The position numbers and the translations under genes are program-made. Below are positions 25,992 to 34,193 of a stretch of DNA of 64,000 nt, piece after piece (position 1 is the first letter of the stretch; each line of letters opens with the position of its first letter). Below the pieces are notes generated by a model. It had not been told where the DNA came from. It did not search any database and worked only from the letters and a program-made list of their open reading frames with translations. The stretch lies in the NCBI RefSeq assembly GCF_004116265.1, contig NZ_QOUX01000026.1, positions 62,001 through 126,000 of the forward strand, read 5' to 3'. The stretch is from Anaerobacillus alkaliphilus (lineage in GTDB: Bacteria > Bacillota > Bacilli > Bacillales > Anaerobacillaceae).

Positions 25992-26259
25992 AACACAAAG
26001 CCCCCCCAACATTTAACACTCACAATACATCTATATTTCGTTTTCATGCTTTCGAAATCCTTTATTCCAAGGCTGGGAAACCTAATTTCGGGAGCTGGAA
26101 GGCCTCGTTATAAAACTGACACAGTTTAGACATGAAGTGTACACATCTTATACACTCTATTTCATTTACCAATCGTCGTTTTATTAAGATAATAATATTG
26201 TAGAAATATGTCATATTTCCTGAGTCTTTAATACTATAAAACAATAATGGAGTTGGTAT

Positions 26260-26721
26260 TTGGTGGAGAAAACCTTAAATCATTATGTGGTAAACAAGAA
26301 TACTTTAGCAATCTGTTCAATAGCAAGTTGTGAGTTTAGTTCCATAGTTTATGAGATCGACCAAATTCTATACGTTCGACAAACCCCACTTAAAATTATT
26401 CAAGTATCTTGTCTTGCTAATGGTTCTACCCACAAAGGAAGATGTATGGCCGTTAGTTACCACACAAACAATAGACATAAGCTCCCTGTACCAATTAGCG
26501 AAAAAGATAGTATCTATTTTTTCCCTACATCTGCGCCTAATAACTTTCATTGCCATTGGATCTCCTACCACCACGTCTTACATCTACAGCTAGCGAAAAA
26601 TCAGGAAACCATTATTACCTTTCGCAACGGGCTACAGCTTACCATATCCGTTTCATTCTACACAATTGAAAAACAACTACACCGTACAGCACATCTAAGA
26701 CATCTGTTCTCAGGACTTTAA
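26260..26721 (+). CDS. comK: ComK-family competence transcription factor, paralogue 1
   Basis: ComK activates DNA-uptake genes by binding AT-rich K-boxes. This 153-aa protein carries the family pattern: LYVRQTPLKIIQVSC, NGSTHKGRCMAVSYHT, HKLPVPI, IYFFPTSAP, CHWISYHHV, TFRNGLQLTISVSFYTIEKQLHRTAHLR. It is shorter than Bacillus subtilis ComK (192 aa) and lacks the C-terminal tail, as in many non-subtilis bacilli. Start is TTG (26260) with GGAG eight bases upstream; GTG at 26263 is an alternative. A second paralogue lies at 54778. The symbol is given by family; which copy is the functional orthologue is not known. Confidence 0.88.
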   Translation: MVEKTLNHYVVNKNTLAICSIASCEFSSIVYEIDQILYVRQTPLKIIQVSCLANGSTHKGRCMAVSYHTNNRHKLPVPISEKDSIYFFPTSAPNNFHCHWISYHHVLHLQLAKNQETIITFRNGLQLTISVSFYTIEKQLHRTAHLRHLFSGL

Positions 26722-26846
26722 ATGCAAATATATACTTGAATTAAAATTTTTACATAATAAAAATGACCGAGCGTATAACGACCAGTCAAGGCAACACACG
26801 CCGCATGAAGAGCGGCTGATCTAATAAAATTTTAATGTTTAACATT

Positions 26847-26896
26847 AGAAATAACCGCAACCATAGGATGTGGAGGCGGTTATTTCTCTTTTCTAT
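26847..26896. terminator. Bidirectional hairpin terminator
   Basis: GAAATAACCGC pairs with GCGGTTATTTC and is followed by TCTTTT on the plus strand. It terminates the comK side, and its distal arm contains the stop codon of the minus-strand small peptide gene. Confidence 0.8.
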
Positions 26897-26975
26897 TAGT
26901 GAAAGTCGCGGAAATTGTTATTACAAATAGCGTACATAGTTCCATTGCACTATTCACCGCGTCAAAATTCACCAT
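26880..26975 (-). CDS. 31-aa holin-like small peptide (type I toxin candidate)
   Basis: Encodes MVNFDAVNSAMELCTLFVIT followed by ISATFTNRKEK. It has a short acidic N-terminus, one membrane-length hydrophobic segment and a basic tail, the layout of Bacillus 'putative holin-like toxin' peptides. A perfect GGGAGGTGG lies five bases upstream of the ATG, stronger than most ribosome binding sites in the window. The stop codon is inside the terminator stem, as in compact type I toxin mRNAs. An antisense RNA antitoxin would be expected on the plus strand, but I see no proven promoter for it. Confidence 0.65.
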   Translation of the reverse strand: MVNFDAVNSAMELCTLFVITISATFTNRKEK

Positions 26976-27119
26976 AATTACCACCTCCCATAGGGAGATG
27001 GCCAAGAGCCCATCCGCTTAATGTTCACCAAACACAAGTTCCCTCAACTATCATGTTTCTTAGTGCCTGGCACCACAGTTTCTGGTATAATTTCTCTTAT
27101 CTAGATATCATACTGCCTA

Positions 27120-28901
27120 GTGAATACTCAAGGAAAACTAGAGCCGAAGAGAGTGGGACACGAAAAAGTTATGCTTAATTTCAATAAAATCACAAAGTGT
27201 CATGTTTTTTTATGTATCGTTAATTTAGTAGGTTGTGGTTTATTTGTTTTTCATAGTAATTACCTTCCAGAATCTATTTTCTCTGAGTGGTTATTGTTTA
27301 TACTACTGACTATCGCTACTCTTCTATTAAATAATTATAAAATACTTGTCCCATACAAGGGAAATTCCCTTTGTATGGATTCTTCGATCTATTTAGCTTC
27401 ACTTTTTATATTTGGATATGAATTTACGTTATCTTTGCTGTTTGTAGGGAACCTTTTACACGCATTCCTTACCTATAAAGTAACAGCTTGGTGGAAACAT
27501 TTATTTAATTTCTCTATGTTTTCAATTATGATTACTGCCTCTTACTATATGTTCCTTTTTTCAGGCGGCGTAATTGGTTTTATCAACTTAACTAGTACAT
27601 TTTCATACTTGCTGGTAATAGGTACGTACTATCTAATCAATACTTTGATCGTTAGCATTTATTTTCTATCAAGTTCTTCAACGTCTAGTAGTCTATTTTC
27701 GATTTTTAAAGAAATCGGTCAAGAAACAATTGCAAATTATATTATTACACTGGCGTTGGCTTTTGTTTTAGCCATACTATTACAAAGTAATCCTATCTTT
27801 GGGACTTTTATTTTTACTTTTGTTATTATTTTGGCTTCTTTAGCGTTTATAAAATATTTTAATTTATACGAGCAGATGACTAACGATAAGATCTACCAAG
27901 AACAAATTTTACATTCACTCCCAATAGGGATTATCACTGTTGATAACAGAACTTCCGATTATTTCCTTAACCATACAGCTAAGACTTTACTTGATAGTGA
28001 TGAAAATAAGATTAAGTTTTTGACAAATAAAGATCAAAGTAACAACGAATATTTTTGGTCGATTTTTTCATCAAAAAAAGGCTGTCATAACGTTAAGGTT
28101 ACGTACAAAACGAATGAAAATAATTACCTTTTTTTAGTTTCCCAATCACCATTATATGACCAGCACAAAAATACAATTGGGAGAAATTTTTACTTTATTG
28201 ATATTACCGACACAGACGATCTCGAAAAACGAATGCATCAATCGGAAAAATTAGCTATGCTAGGGGAATTAGCTGCTGGAGCTGCCCATGAAATCCGAAA
28301 TCCGTTAGCCGTCATTCATGGTTTTATGACATTGATGAAGGACTCTTTTACAGTGGTTGAACAAGAAAAATACTATATACCGTTAATGTTAAACGAATTC
28401 GGTAGAATTAACGCAATTATCGAAGAAATGTTGATGCTCGCTAAGCCTGGTAGTCCACAGTTTAAAGAAGTTAGTGTTAACGACCTATTCTCAGAAATTC
28501 CTGACTTTTATAAACAGTCATCTACTAAAAATCAACTTCAGTTTAAGATCAACTTAGATAGTACAACATTGCTTCTTGATGAAAAGCAGATAAAGCAAGT
28601 GATGTATAACTTAATTCGAAATAGTAGTGATGCCATGAATGGAAATGGAACAATTACCTTTTATTCAAAGTTGGACAAAGTCTATTATCACCTGTTTGTC
28701 CAAGATACAGGTCCTGGAATACCTAAAGACATTCAAAAGTCGATCTTTGACCCATTTTTAACAACTAAAGAAACCGGTACTGGGTTAGGATTGACAATTG
28801 TTCAGAGAATCATTGAAAATCACCATGGAAACATTCAATTATTCTCAAGCTCCGAAGAAGGTACTACATTTGTCATTTCACTACCACTCTTAAAAAAATA
28901 G
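27120..28901 (+). CDS. Membrane-bound sensor histidine kinase (sporulation-kinase type)
   Basis: A 593-aa kinase. Six to eight transmembrane helices cover residues about 28-250 (CIVNLVGCGLFVF to FVIILASLAFIKYF), a MASE-like sensor. A PAS-like domain covers 265-375 (LPIGIITVDNRTSDYFLN), HisKA 380-445 has the phospho-acceptor His in GAAHEIRNPLAVIHGF, and HATPase_c has NLIRNSSDAMNG, DTGPGIP and GTGLGL. No receiver domain or response regulator lies adjacent, typical of orphan KinA/KinB/KinD-type kinases that feed the Spo0A phosphorelay. The start is uncertain: GTG at 27120 lacks a good ribosome binding site, and ATG at 27171 is possible. Confidence 0.9.
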   Translation: MNTQGKLEPKRVGHEKVMLNFNKITKCHVFLCIVNLVGCGLFVFHSNYLPESIFSEWLLFILLTIATLLLNNYKILVPYKGNSLCMDSSIYLASLFIFGYEFTLSLLFVGNLLHAFLTYKVTAWWKHLFNFSMFSIMITASYYMFLFSGGVIGFINLTSTFSYLLVIGTYYLINTLIVSIYFLSSSSTSSSLFSIFKEIGQETIANYIITLALAFVLAILLQSNPIFGTFIFTFVIILASLAFIKYFNLYEQMTNDKIYQEQILHSLPIGIITVDNRTSDYFLNHTAKTLLDSDENKIKFLTNKDQSNNEYFWSIFSSKKGCHNVKVTYKTNENNYLFLVSQSPLYDQHKNTIGRNFYFIDITDTDDLEKRMHQSEKLAMLGELAAGAAHEIRNPLAVIHGFMTLMKDSFTVVEQEKYYIPLMLNEFGRINAIIEEMLMLAKPGSPQFKEVSVNDLFSEIPDFYKQSSTKNQLQFKINLDSTTLLLDEKQIKQVMYNLIRNSSDAMNGNGTITFYSKLDKVYYHLFVQDTGPGIPKDIQKSIFDPFLTTKETGTGLGLTIVQRIIENHHGNIQLFSSSEEGTTFVISLPLLKK

Positions 28902-28903
28902 TA

Positions 28904-29070
28904 AAGCTGTATGCTGGAATTGTTGTTAAAATATTTGTTCCAGGTGCTGTTACATCTGGTTTAATATCAAAGACAGGATTTGCAGGTCCACGTGAACTTG
29001 AACTGTTAACCTCGTCCCCTGGTGTTTTTGTATAAGGATAGTTAGCGAAAATTAACCCAGACTCGGCCAA
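28904..29070 (-). pseudogene. Fragment of a subtilisin-like (S8) serine protease
   Basis: The minus-strand frame reads GLIFANYPYTKTPGDEVNSS, then SSRGP and FDIKPDVTAPGTNILTTIPAY. This is the region just before the catalytic GTSMA of secreted subtilases such as Vpr. Neither the catalytic triad nor a start is present, and the frame then runs into the antisense of the kinase gene. A clear relic of a lost gene. Confidence 0.75.
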
Positions 29071-29079
29071 TGCTCTAAC

Positions 29080-29132
29080 GCAAAAAAAGTCCTAAAAGAT
29101 TATTAAACTAATAATCCGAAGGGCTTTTTTTC
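29080..29132 (+). terminator. Intrinsic terminator of the histidine kinase
   Basis: AAAAAAGTCCT..GATTATT pairs with AATAATC..AGGGCTTTTTTT, with a U-tract. The A-rich 5' arm makes it bidirectional. Confidence 0.85.
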
Positions 29133-29207
29133 GGTGGTAAATACCTTGGAGTTGGATAGGTAAAATCCTTTGAATTCGTTGGTAAAAAACATGGCGAGGG
29201 TGATAAC

Positions 29208-29278
29208 TTCGGGGTGTCACAGTGACGTTTCCGTGGCCCGTAAGGCCATGGAAGCACGAGAACCGTCCCTATGCTTAT
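29208..29278 (+). repeat. REP-like repeat, family 2, compound form
   Basis: TTCGGGGTGTCACAGTGAC followed by GGCCCGTAAGGCCATGGAAG and CACGAGAACCGTCCC. The same second part recurs at 55483-55520 and 53884-53900. The element overlaps the 3' end of the regulator gene and encodes its last residues. Confidence 0.8.
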
Positions 29279-30149
29279 CTATTTTCTTAATTTCTCCTTC
29301 TACATAATCCATGGCTCCTTGATCTTCTAATACCTCAAATAAGTTCAATGATTTATTCATCCACTTTAACGCTTCACTGCCATCTTTTTTATAGGAATAG
29401 TAACTTTCTCCTCGTTGGAAAAAAGTCTGTGCTAATAAATACATCGTCATATTCGACTTACAAACTGCAATTGCTTCATCGCACTTTTTAATTGAACTTT
29501 GGTAGTCTCCTAAAAAATGATCATTTACTGCACTATTATATAAAAGGCGAATAAATAGATTGGGTTCTATTGGATTAGGCATTTTTTTAATCAAAGCAAA
29601 GATTTTCAGGTAAATCTCCTTAGTTTTTTCGTGCTCTTTTAACTGGCTATTAAAGATCGCAAGACTTCCCATAATATCTAATTGAATTTCCGAGAAATTC
29701 TTATTAGTTGTAGGGGTTAACGATAGTGCTTCATTTAGTAAATCGAAACCTTTTTGGTGATTTTTTTCTAAGCCAAATACACAGATCCCCTCTCTCCATA
29801 GTAAAAATTGTTTTAATTCAGTGGAGTTAAATAACGGATTGCGTTTTTCATTTTTTATCATTCGAAGGGCTTCTTCATAATTTCTATTACGAATTTCTTT
29901 TGTTATATCTTCGCACGCACTTTTTATATAGTCTAATCTTGGTGAGGAACTAGTGCCGAATAAGTAGTTTAAATCTACTCCTAACCTCTTAGCAAGTTCA
30001 TATAATATATGTGCTGACGGCATAATTTCATCTTTTTCTATTTTACTAATGGCCCCTTGACTACAAATTCCGTCTGCTAATTCTTCTTGATAAATGTTAT
30101 AATACGTCCGTAATTCTTTTATCTTTTTTCCGACATGATAATTCACCAT
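29217..30149 (-). CDS. RRNPP-family peptide-sensing transcriptional regulator (PlcR/NprR-like)
   Basis: A 310-aa quorum-sensing regulator. Residues 5-62 form an XRE helix-turn-helix (IKELRTYYNIYQEELADGIC, GAISKIEKDE), and residues 70-295 form degenerate TPR helices (SSIKKCDEAIAVCKSN, ALKWMNKSLNLFEVLE) that bind an imported signal peptide in this family. A 40-aa secreted pre-peptide is encoded divergently 174 bp away, with paired direct repeats between. The C-terminal tail after IDKHRDG (SRASMALRATETSL) comes from an intergenic repeat element, so the native end was probably shorter. Most like PlcR/PlcRa, but the peptide-contact residues cannot be judged here. Confidence 0.85.
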   Translation of the reverse strand: MVNYHVGKKIKELRTYYNIYQEELADGICSQGAISKIEKDEIMPSAHILYELAKRLGVDLNYLFGTSSSPRLDYIKSACEDITKEIRNRNYEEALRMIKNEKRNPLFNSTELKQFLLWREGICVFGLEKNHQKGFDLLNEALSLTPTTNKNFSEIQLDIMGSLAIFNSQLKEHEKTKEIYLKIFALIKKMPNPIEPNLFIRLLYNSAVNDHFLGDYQSSIKKCDEAIAVCKSNMTMYLLAQTFFQRGESYYSYKKDGSEALKWMNKSLNLFEVLEDQGAMDYVEGEIKKIDKHRDGSRASMALRATETSL

Positions 30150-30218
30150 TAGAATATTTCCTCCATATTCCTATTTTAATATCATCTTGTGATTTTTAAA
30201 GTTTTTCGAAATTCCAGT

Positions 30219-30247
30219 GTTGTTAATGCCTTTCAGTTGTTGTTAAT
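30219..30247 (+). promoter_or_regulatory. Paired direct repeats, candidate regulator binding sites
   Basis: GTTGTTAAT occurs at 30219-30227 and 30239-30247, start-to-start 20 bp (two helical turns). They sit just upstream of the -35 region of the signal-peptide gene, the place for an activator of the RRNPP type. Confidence 0.5.
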
Positions 30248-30261
30248 CGAAAACGCAGCAG

Positions 30262-30290
30262 ACTTCCAAATATGGCATTATGGTTATAAT
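30262..30290 (+). promoter_or_regulatory. Promoter of the signal-peptide gene
   Basis: A perfect -10 TATAAT (30285-30290) with a poor -35 (ACTTCC at 30262-30267, 17-bp spacing). A weak -35 fits activator-dependent transcription. Confidence 0.6.
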
Positions 30291-30323
30291 AACAAATTAT
30301 AAAGTAAAAGGCGGGATTCAGTT

Positions 30324-30446
30324 ATGAAAAAATTATTACTTACATTGTTAACGATAGGGTTAGTATTTGGGGTTTCACAGAGCATTTCAGCAAGTGAGGA
30401 AACAGCGGAATTTAAACCGACAGGCTTTGGTCATTATCACGGATAA
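30324..30446 (+). CDS. Putative quorum-sensing signal pre-peptide (PapR/Phr-like)
   Basis: A 40-aa secreted peptide: KKLLLTLLTIGLVFGVS signal peptide, a short acidic propeptide (ASEETAEFKP) and the C-terminal end TGFGHYHG. Its length, export signal and distinctive C-terminus fit pre-pro signalling peptides cut outside the cell to 5-10 residues and re-imported by an oligopeptide permease. The ribosome binding site AAGGCGGG is well placed. It lies divergent from the RRNPP regulator at 29217-30149, the expected receptor. The exact mature peptide is a guess; FGHYHG or TGFGHYHG are the best candidates. Confidence 0.75.
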   Translation: MKKLLLTLLTIGLVFGVSQSISASEETAEFKPTGFGHYHG

Positions 30447-30511
30447 GCACGTAATAATTACCTAGACCTTTTATCTCAGGTAGCTTTTTGATACGAAAGG
30501 AGTATAGAACC

Positions 30512-30748
30512 TTGGAAACTAAAATAGCAGAAGTCGCATCCAAAAAACAATATGATTGTTATTGGCTTATCGTAATAGATCGCTATTTAGGAACATTTAA
30601 AAACGCAACAGCAGTCGGGGAAAAAGGTGTAGCAGAACAAACAGTTTACAAAGAATTTGAAGAGAAAAATCCGCAATACAGGGTCATTGATGGAGGAAAA
30701 GGTTTAGATAAACGCCCTCTAGATATAACTGAGTTGCCGTATATATAA
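30512..30748 (+). CDS. Hypothetical protein downstream of the signal peptide
   Basis: A 78-aa soluble protein; the start is TTG (30512) with GGAG eight bases upstream. It carries YDCYWLIVIDRYLGTFKNAT and a C-terminal DGGKGLDKRPLDITELPYI. I do not recognise the family. It follows the signal-peptide gene by 65 bases, with a weak attenuator-like stem (ACCTAGA/TCTCAGGT) and T-run between, so partial co-transcription is possible and it may be an output of the quorum circuit. Strong terminator downstream. Confidence 0.65.
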   Translation: METKIAEVASKKQYDCYWLIVIDRYLGTFKNATAVGEKGVAEQTVYKEFEEKNPQYRVIDGGKGLDKRPLDITELPYI

Positions 30749-30751
30749 GCG

Positions 30752-30781
30752 AGAAGAACCCAGACGTGGGTTCTTCTTTTA
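30752..30781 (+). terminator. Intrinsic terminator
   Basis: AAGAACCCA pairs with TGGGTTCTT around GACG, followed by CTTTTAC. Confidence 0.85.
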
Positions 30782-30785
30782 CTTT

Positions 30786-31310
30786 TCTTATTGAATTTTT
30801 AATGTCTTTTTTCAGTGTCAATTTGCAAAAGAAAAAGAAATAGAAACCGCATTCTTCTGTTTAAACTAAAGAAGGAGTCTTGTTAAGGATATTGAGATTT
30901 ACATTTTAATTATAATAAAGGAAATGAGCGTTTTTCAAATGATTGACTTATAAGAAATCTACTTGAAGCCACTCTAGGATTTTAAATCCTATACATTGTT
31001 TCTTTTAATAGCCTTAGAAGCACTGGAAGAGAAGCATGAGAACCGTCCGAGACCAGTGAAAAAGTAATCACTTTTGAAAAGAGCTCTCTTTACGGGGGTA
31101 CATAAATGTCTCCCCCTATCACAAACGTTGCTTGGAGACGATTTTAGAGGCTCATTTTTCTTTCAACAATTTTCATTTTAAAATAGTTGGACTTTTTCAG
31201 CAGTCCCGAACCGTCCCTATGTGTCCCTAAAAACCCCAAGGGTGCGGAGTCTGCGACTTCATTCTTCTAGGGCAATCAAAAATTTTACGAAAGTATTATG
31301 TATAAGTATA
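30786..31310. other. Intergenic region with recurrent short motifs
   Basis: No gene seen. It holds several copies of the GAACCGTCC motif (31038, 31208) and a GGGGG/CCCCC stem (31095-31118). These are relics of the same intergenic repeat class as at 29240 and 53884. Confidence 0.5.
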
Positions 31311-31311
31311 G

Positions 31312-31357
31312 AAGAAGGCACAACTAGCAGCTAAAATCCGCTAGTTGTGCCTTCTTT
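31312..31357. terminator. Terminator at the end of the dynamin operon
   Basis: GAAGAAGGCACAACTAGC pairs with GCTAGTTGTGCCTTCTTC over an 11-base loop. It is symmetrical enough to act on both strands and lies 55 bases past the last GTPase gene. Confidence 0.8.
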
Positions 31358-31411
31358 CGCGCAAAACTCCCGATTGTCTCCTGTTAGAACCGTCCACATA
31401 CTTCCTTCCAA

Positions 31412-34180
31412 CTATCTAACTAATTCTCGCTGTTTCGTTGTGTAATCCACTCTCAACTGCTCATACCTTATCTTATACAACGTAACTCGTTCAATATAAC
31501 CTTCCTTACTATCTAACAGTTCCTTAAGCTCCATGGCTTGTTTGATCGTTTGTTGATTGCTTTCGTCTCGATTATGACGGAAGTAGGTTTGTGTGTCTTC
31601 GAATAACTGGTCGAAATTTGTGCGAATGTTTGTGTCAAATTTGGCAATTGCTTTCGTAATCTGGTAGCCGAACTTCTCAATGACTTCATCAAAGAGTTTG
31701 GTTTCGAGCTGATGTTTAAATTGATTTACTTTGTCTGTTGCGATTTGGCTCTTGTTTCCAAATAATTTCCCAACCCCGGTCAAGAAGCTTTGAACAGGAT
31801 TGATACTTTTAAAAGTATCGATGTGTGTATATTCAATATCCTCCATCAGCGCTTTGAATTCAGGGATGATCCTCTCATTGAATTCTCCAGTCGATAATGC
31901 CTGTTGTTCAACTTCCGGTAAACTGCGGACATCAGCCAGTTCGATTTTCATGTGAGCAATGTCTTTCGAAACTGTAAGTAAGTGCTTAGACACGTCAGAA
32001 ATCCAATACGAGAACAAATGAGAGATTTGCGGTTGAAACATCTCTTCTAACAGCTGTTTTAATTCTTGGTTAATTTCTTTATCTAAATACTGATAGACCT
32101 TATTTAAGTCTGTTTCTTGCGAGATACCATTTGAATATTTAACTAACCGTTCTTGTATTCTACCTTTTATAAAGCTGTGCATGCTTGAAGAAAACGATAG
32201 ATACTTTTGAATTATATTCGAGACGACTGTATTCTTGTATCGTACAAAGGAATCTTCTAGCTCCTTAAGCTTGTCTCCCTCTCGTTTCTTCAATAATAAC
32301 AAGCGGTTTAACTCTTTTTCCTTTTCTTCAAGATTGACATCAAACTTTGCCAGTAGTTCTCCTAAATACGGTAGTAACTTTTCCATTCGCTCTTGTTCGA
32401 TTGCTAAATGCTCTGCCTTAAAGAGTAAATGATTCACTTTTTTTCCATCGTTTAACTCGGGATACGATGAGGAATAGGGAATTACAGTGATGTCTCGCTG
32501 AAACGTTTTTGATAATCGTCGTTCCAAGTCTTCTAACGTGTCCTCAACCTCTTCTTCATCTAGGTAGTCAAACTTATTTAACAAGAAGCTTATCTGTAAA
32601 TTTGGTCGTAATTCAAGAATTTTTTCAATAGCTTCTTTTTCAGTCTTTTTAAAAGGGGTTTCTGCACTCAGGATAAAGAGCATTTCATCTGCAAGATGCA
32701 GAAAATCAAAAGTTGGGTTTTGTTCATTCTGTTTTTCATCATTAAACCCAGGTGTATCAATTAATGTGATTTGCTTTAGCGCATCTAAATCCTTATCAAT
32801 ATGATATAGATGACTAGATAACGACCCATGCGCGGCATGATTAATTGTAGTCTTTGCTCTCAGTTCTTCCATCGTAATAACTTGAAGATTTTGGTTCCTA
32901 AATTCTGTCACACATTCCACTTCGCCATGATCTAGAATGGTGACTGCAGAAGTTGTTGGCAGATGATCTGCATTTAAAATTGGATATCCAACGATTGAAT
33001 TAATAAAGCTCGATTTGCCATTACTAAAGCTGCCTGAAACCATGAGCTTCTTCTTATCATTGTTTAAATAATAATCCATCCACCACGACGAATAACCATC
33101 GACTTTAACATCAATACGGTTCATCCACCCGACCACATTTTGATAGAACTCTTGCATAGTAGAAAGTTTATACATTCTCTCTTCAGGTAAAAAATTCAGA
33201 TCAATCCCCGACACCATGAAGTCGTTTGGAAACCGCTTCTTCCACGCAAGTAATAAAGCACCTAGCGCTCGTTTCAATGATGTATTCGGAGCTAATTGAT
33301 AATACTCACTGAATTGATACTCGATGATATGTCTAATTTCCTTTATTTTGAAAGCACCAGAAAAAAGTCTTTCTAAATTCTTTTCAAAGCATTCTGGTTT
33401 CTCAGTTAGTAGATAGACCCCAAGTTTAGCATCCACCTCGTTAATTGGAGTAAATAGATGATTAAGCCAATGGATAAAGTAATCAGTTTGCAGATAATAG
33501 TCATTCAGAAACTGAAAGTAGTTTACTAGTTGTTGGCGATCCTCTCTCCACAGAAGCTTTAATAACCGTGCTGCACTAAAAACCGGTTTGATAGTCTCAG
33601 AACTCTCTGTAAAATAGGTTTTAATTCTACTGAGCGTGTCATCATCATACTGAACCTCTAGCTTATCTAACACCAACGCAAATGCAGATAAATACTCACG
33701 ATGTTCTTCGTAAAAATGAAGCGCCATTTGATAGACGTTTTTATACTGCCAATCAAGGTGTACTAATTTATCAACCGTCTGTCTGACTTTATTAATGTCA
33801 GCCACATACAACTCATACAACGATAATAGAACTTCTTTTTTTAAGGTTACTGACCCTTCACCAATTGATGTGTATATTGCCTCTGCTTTTTGTAAATCCC
33901 CGAGGCACATATACGCATCAGCGCTATTTTTAGGCGCCCATAACCCCAACTCATGGTTGGACACTTTCCCCCACTTGTAAATAGCGGCCTCATAATCGCC
34001 AAGCTGGAAATAAAGCTCCCCCTGTGAATACAGAATTTCATCTAATGTTTCACTCTTATTAGAATACATTTTATTTGCCATAAGTGAGAGACTTCGGATT
34101 GCTTCCAACGAATCATTCGTATCCGCTACTTGACGATAGAATTGTTTCTCTATCAAGGTCTCTTCTATTTGTTTTTCCAT
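31412..34180 (-). CDS. Dynamin-like GTPase with N-terminal TPR/helical half
   Basis: A 922-aa protein, third gene of the operon. Residues 1-370 are helical with TPR-like units (ILYSQGELYFQLGDYEAAIY, NSADAYMCLGDLQKAEAIY). The GTPase domain starts near 380: P-loop GSFSNGKSS, switch Thr in LPTTSAVT, DTPGFNDE and NKFD. Residues 620-920 are long amphipathic helices, the stalk/membrane arm of bacterial dynamins. No clear transmembrane helix. Bacterial dynamins remodel membranes and some guard against phage lysis or membrane damage. It begins 13 bases after the preceding GTPase gene and is probably co-translated. Confidence 0.87.
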   Translation of the reverse strand: MEKQIEETLIEKQFYRQVADTNDSLEAIRSLSLMANKMYSNKSETLDEILYSQGELYFQLGDYEAAIYKWGKVSNHELGLWAPKNSADAYMCLGDLQKAEAIYTSIGEGSVTLKKEVLLSLYELYVADINKVRQTVDKLVHLDWQYKNVYQMALHFYEEHREYLSAFALVLDKLEVQYDDDTLSRIKTYFTESSETIKPVFSAARLLKLLWREDRQQLVNYFQFLNDYYLQTDYFIHWLNHLFTPINEVDAKLGVYLLTEKPECFEKNLERLFSGAFKIKEIRHIIEYQFSEYYQLAPNTSLKRALGALLLAWKKRFPNDFMVSGIDLNFLPEERMYKLSTMQEFYQNVVGWMNRIDVKVDGYSSWWMDYYLNNDKKKLMVSGSFSNGKSSFINSIVGYPILNADHLPTTSAVTILDHGEVECVTEFRNQNLQVITMEELRAKTTINHAAHGSLSSHLYHIDKDLDALKQITLIDTPGFNDEKQNEQNPTFDFLHLADEMLFILSAETPFKKTEKEAIEKILELRPNLQISFLLNKFDYLDEEEVEDTLEDLERRLSKTFQRDITVIPYSSSYPELNDGKKVNHLLFKAEHLAIEQERMEKLLPYLGELLAKFDVNLEEKEKELNRLLLLKKREGDKLKELEDSFVRYKNTVVSNIIQKYLSFSSSMHSFIKGRIQERLVKYSNGISQETDLNKVYQYLDKEINQELKQLLEEMFQPQISHLFSYWISDVSKHLLTVSKDIAHMKIELADVRSLPEVEQQALSTGEFNERIIPEFKALMEDIEYTHIDTFKSINPVQSFLTGVGKLFGNKSQIATDKVNQFKHQLETKLFDEVIEKFGYQITKAIAKFDTNIRTNFDQLFEDTQTYFRHNRDESNQQTIKQAMELKELLDSKEGYIERVTLYKIRYEQLRVDYTTKQRELVR

Positions 34181-34193
34181 CTATCAGCCCTCA

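Noticed and set aside
26062-26244. 60-codon minus-strand frame between the TPR gene and comK
   Set aside because: No ribosome binding site, and it spans the probable promoter region of both flanking genes.
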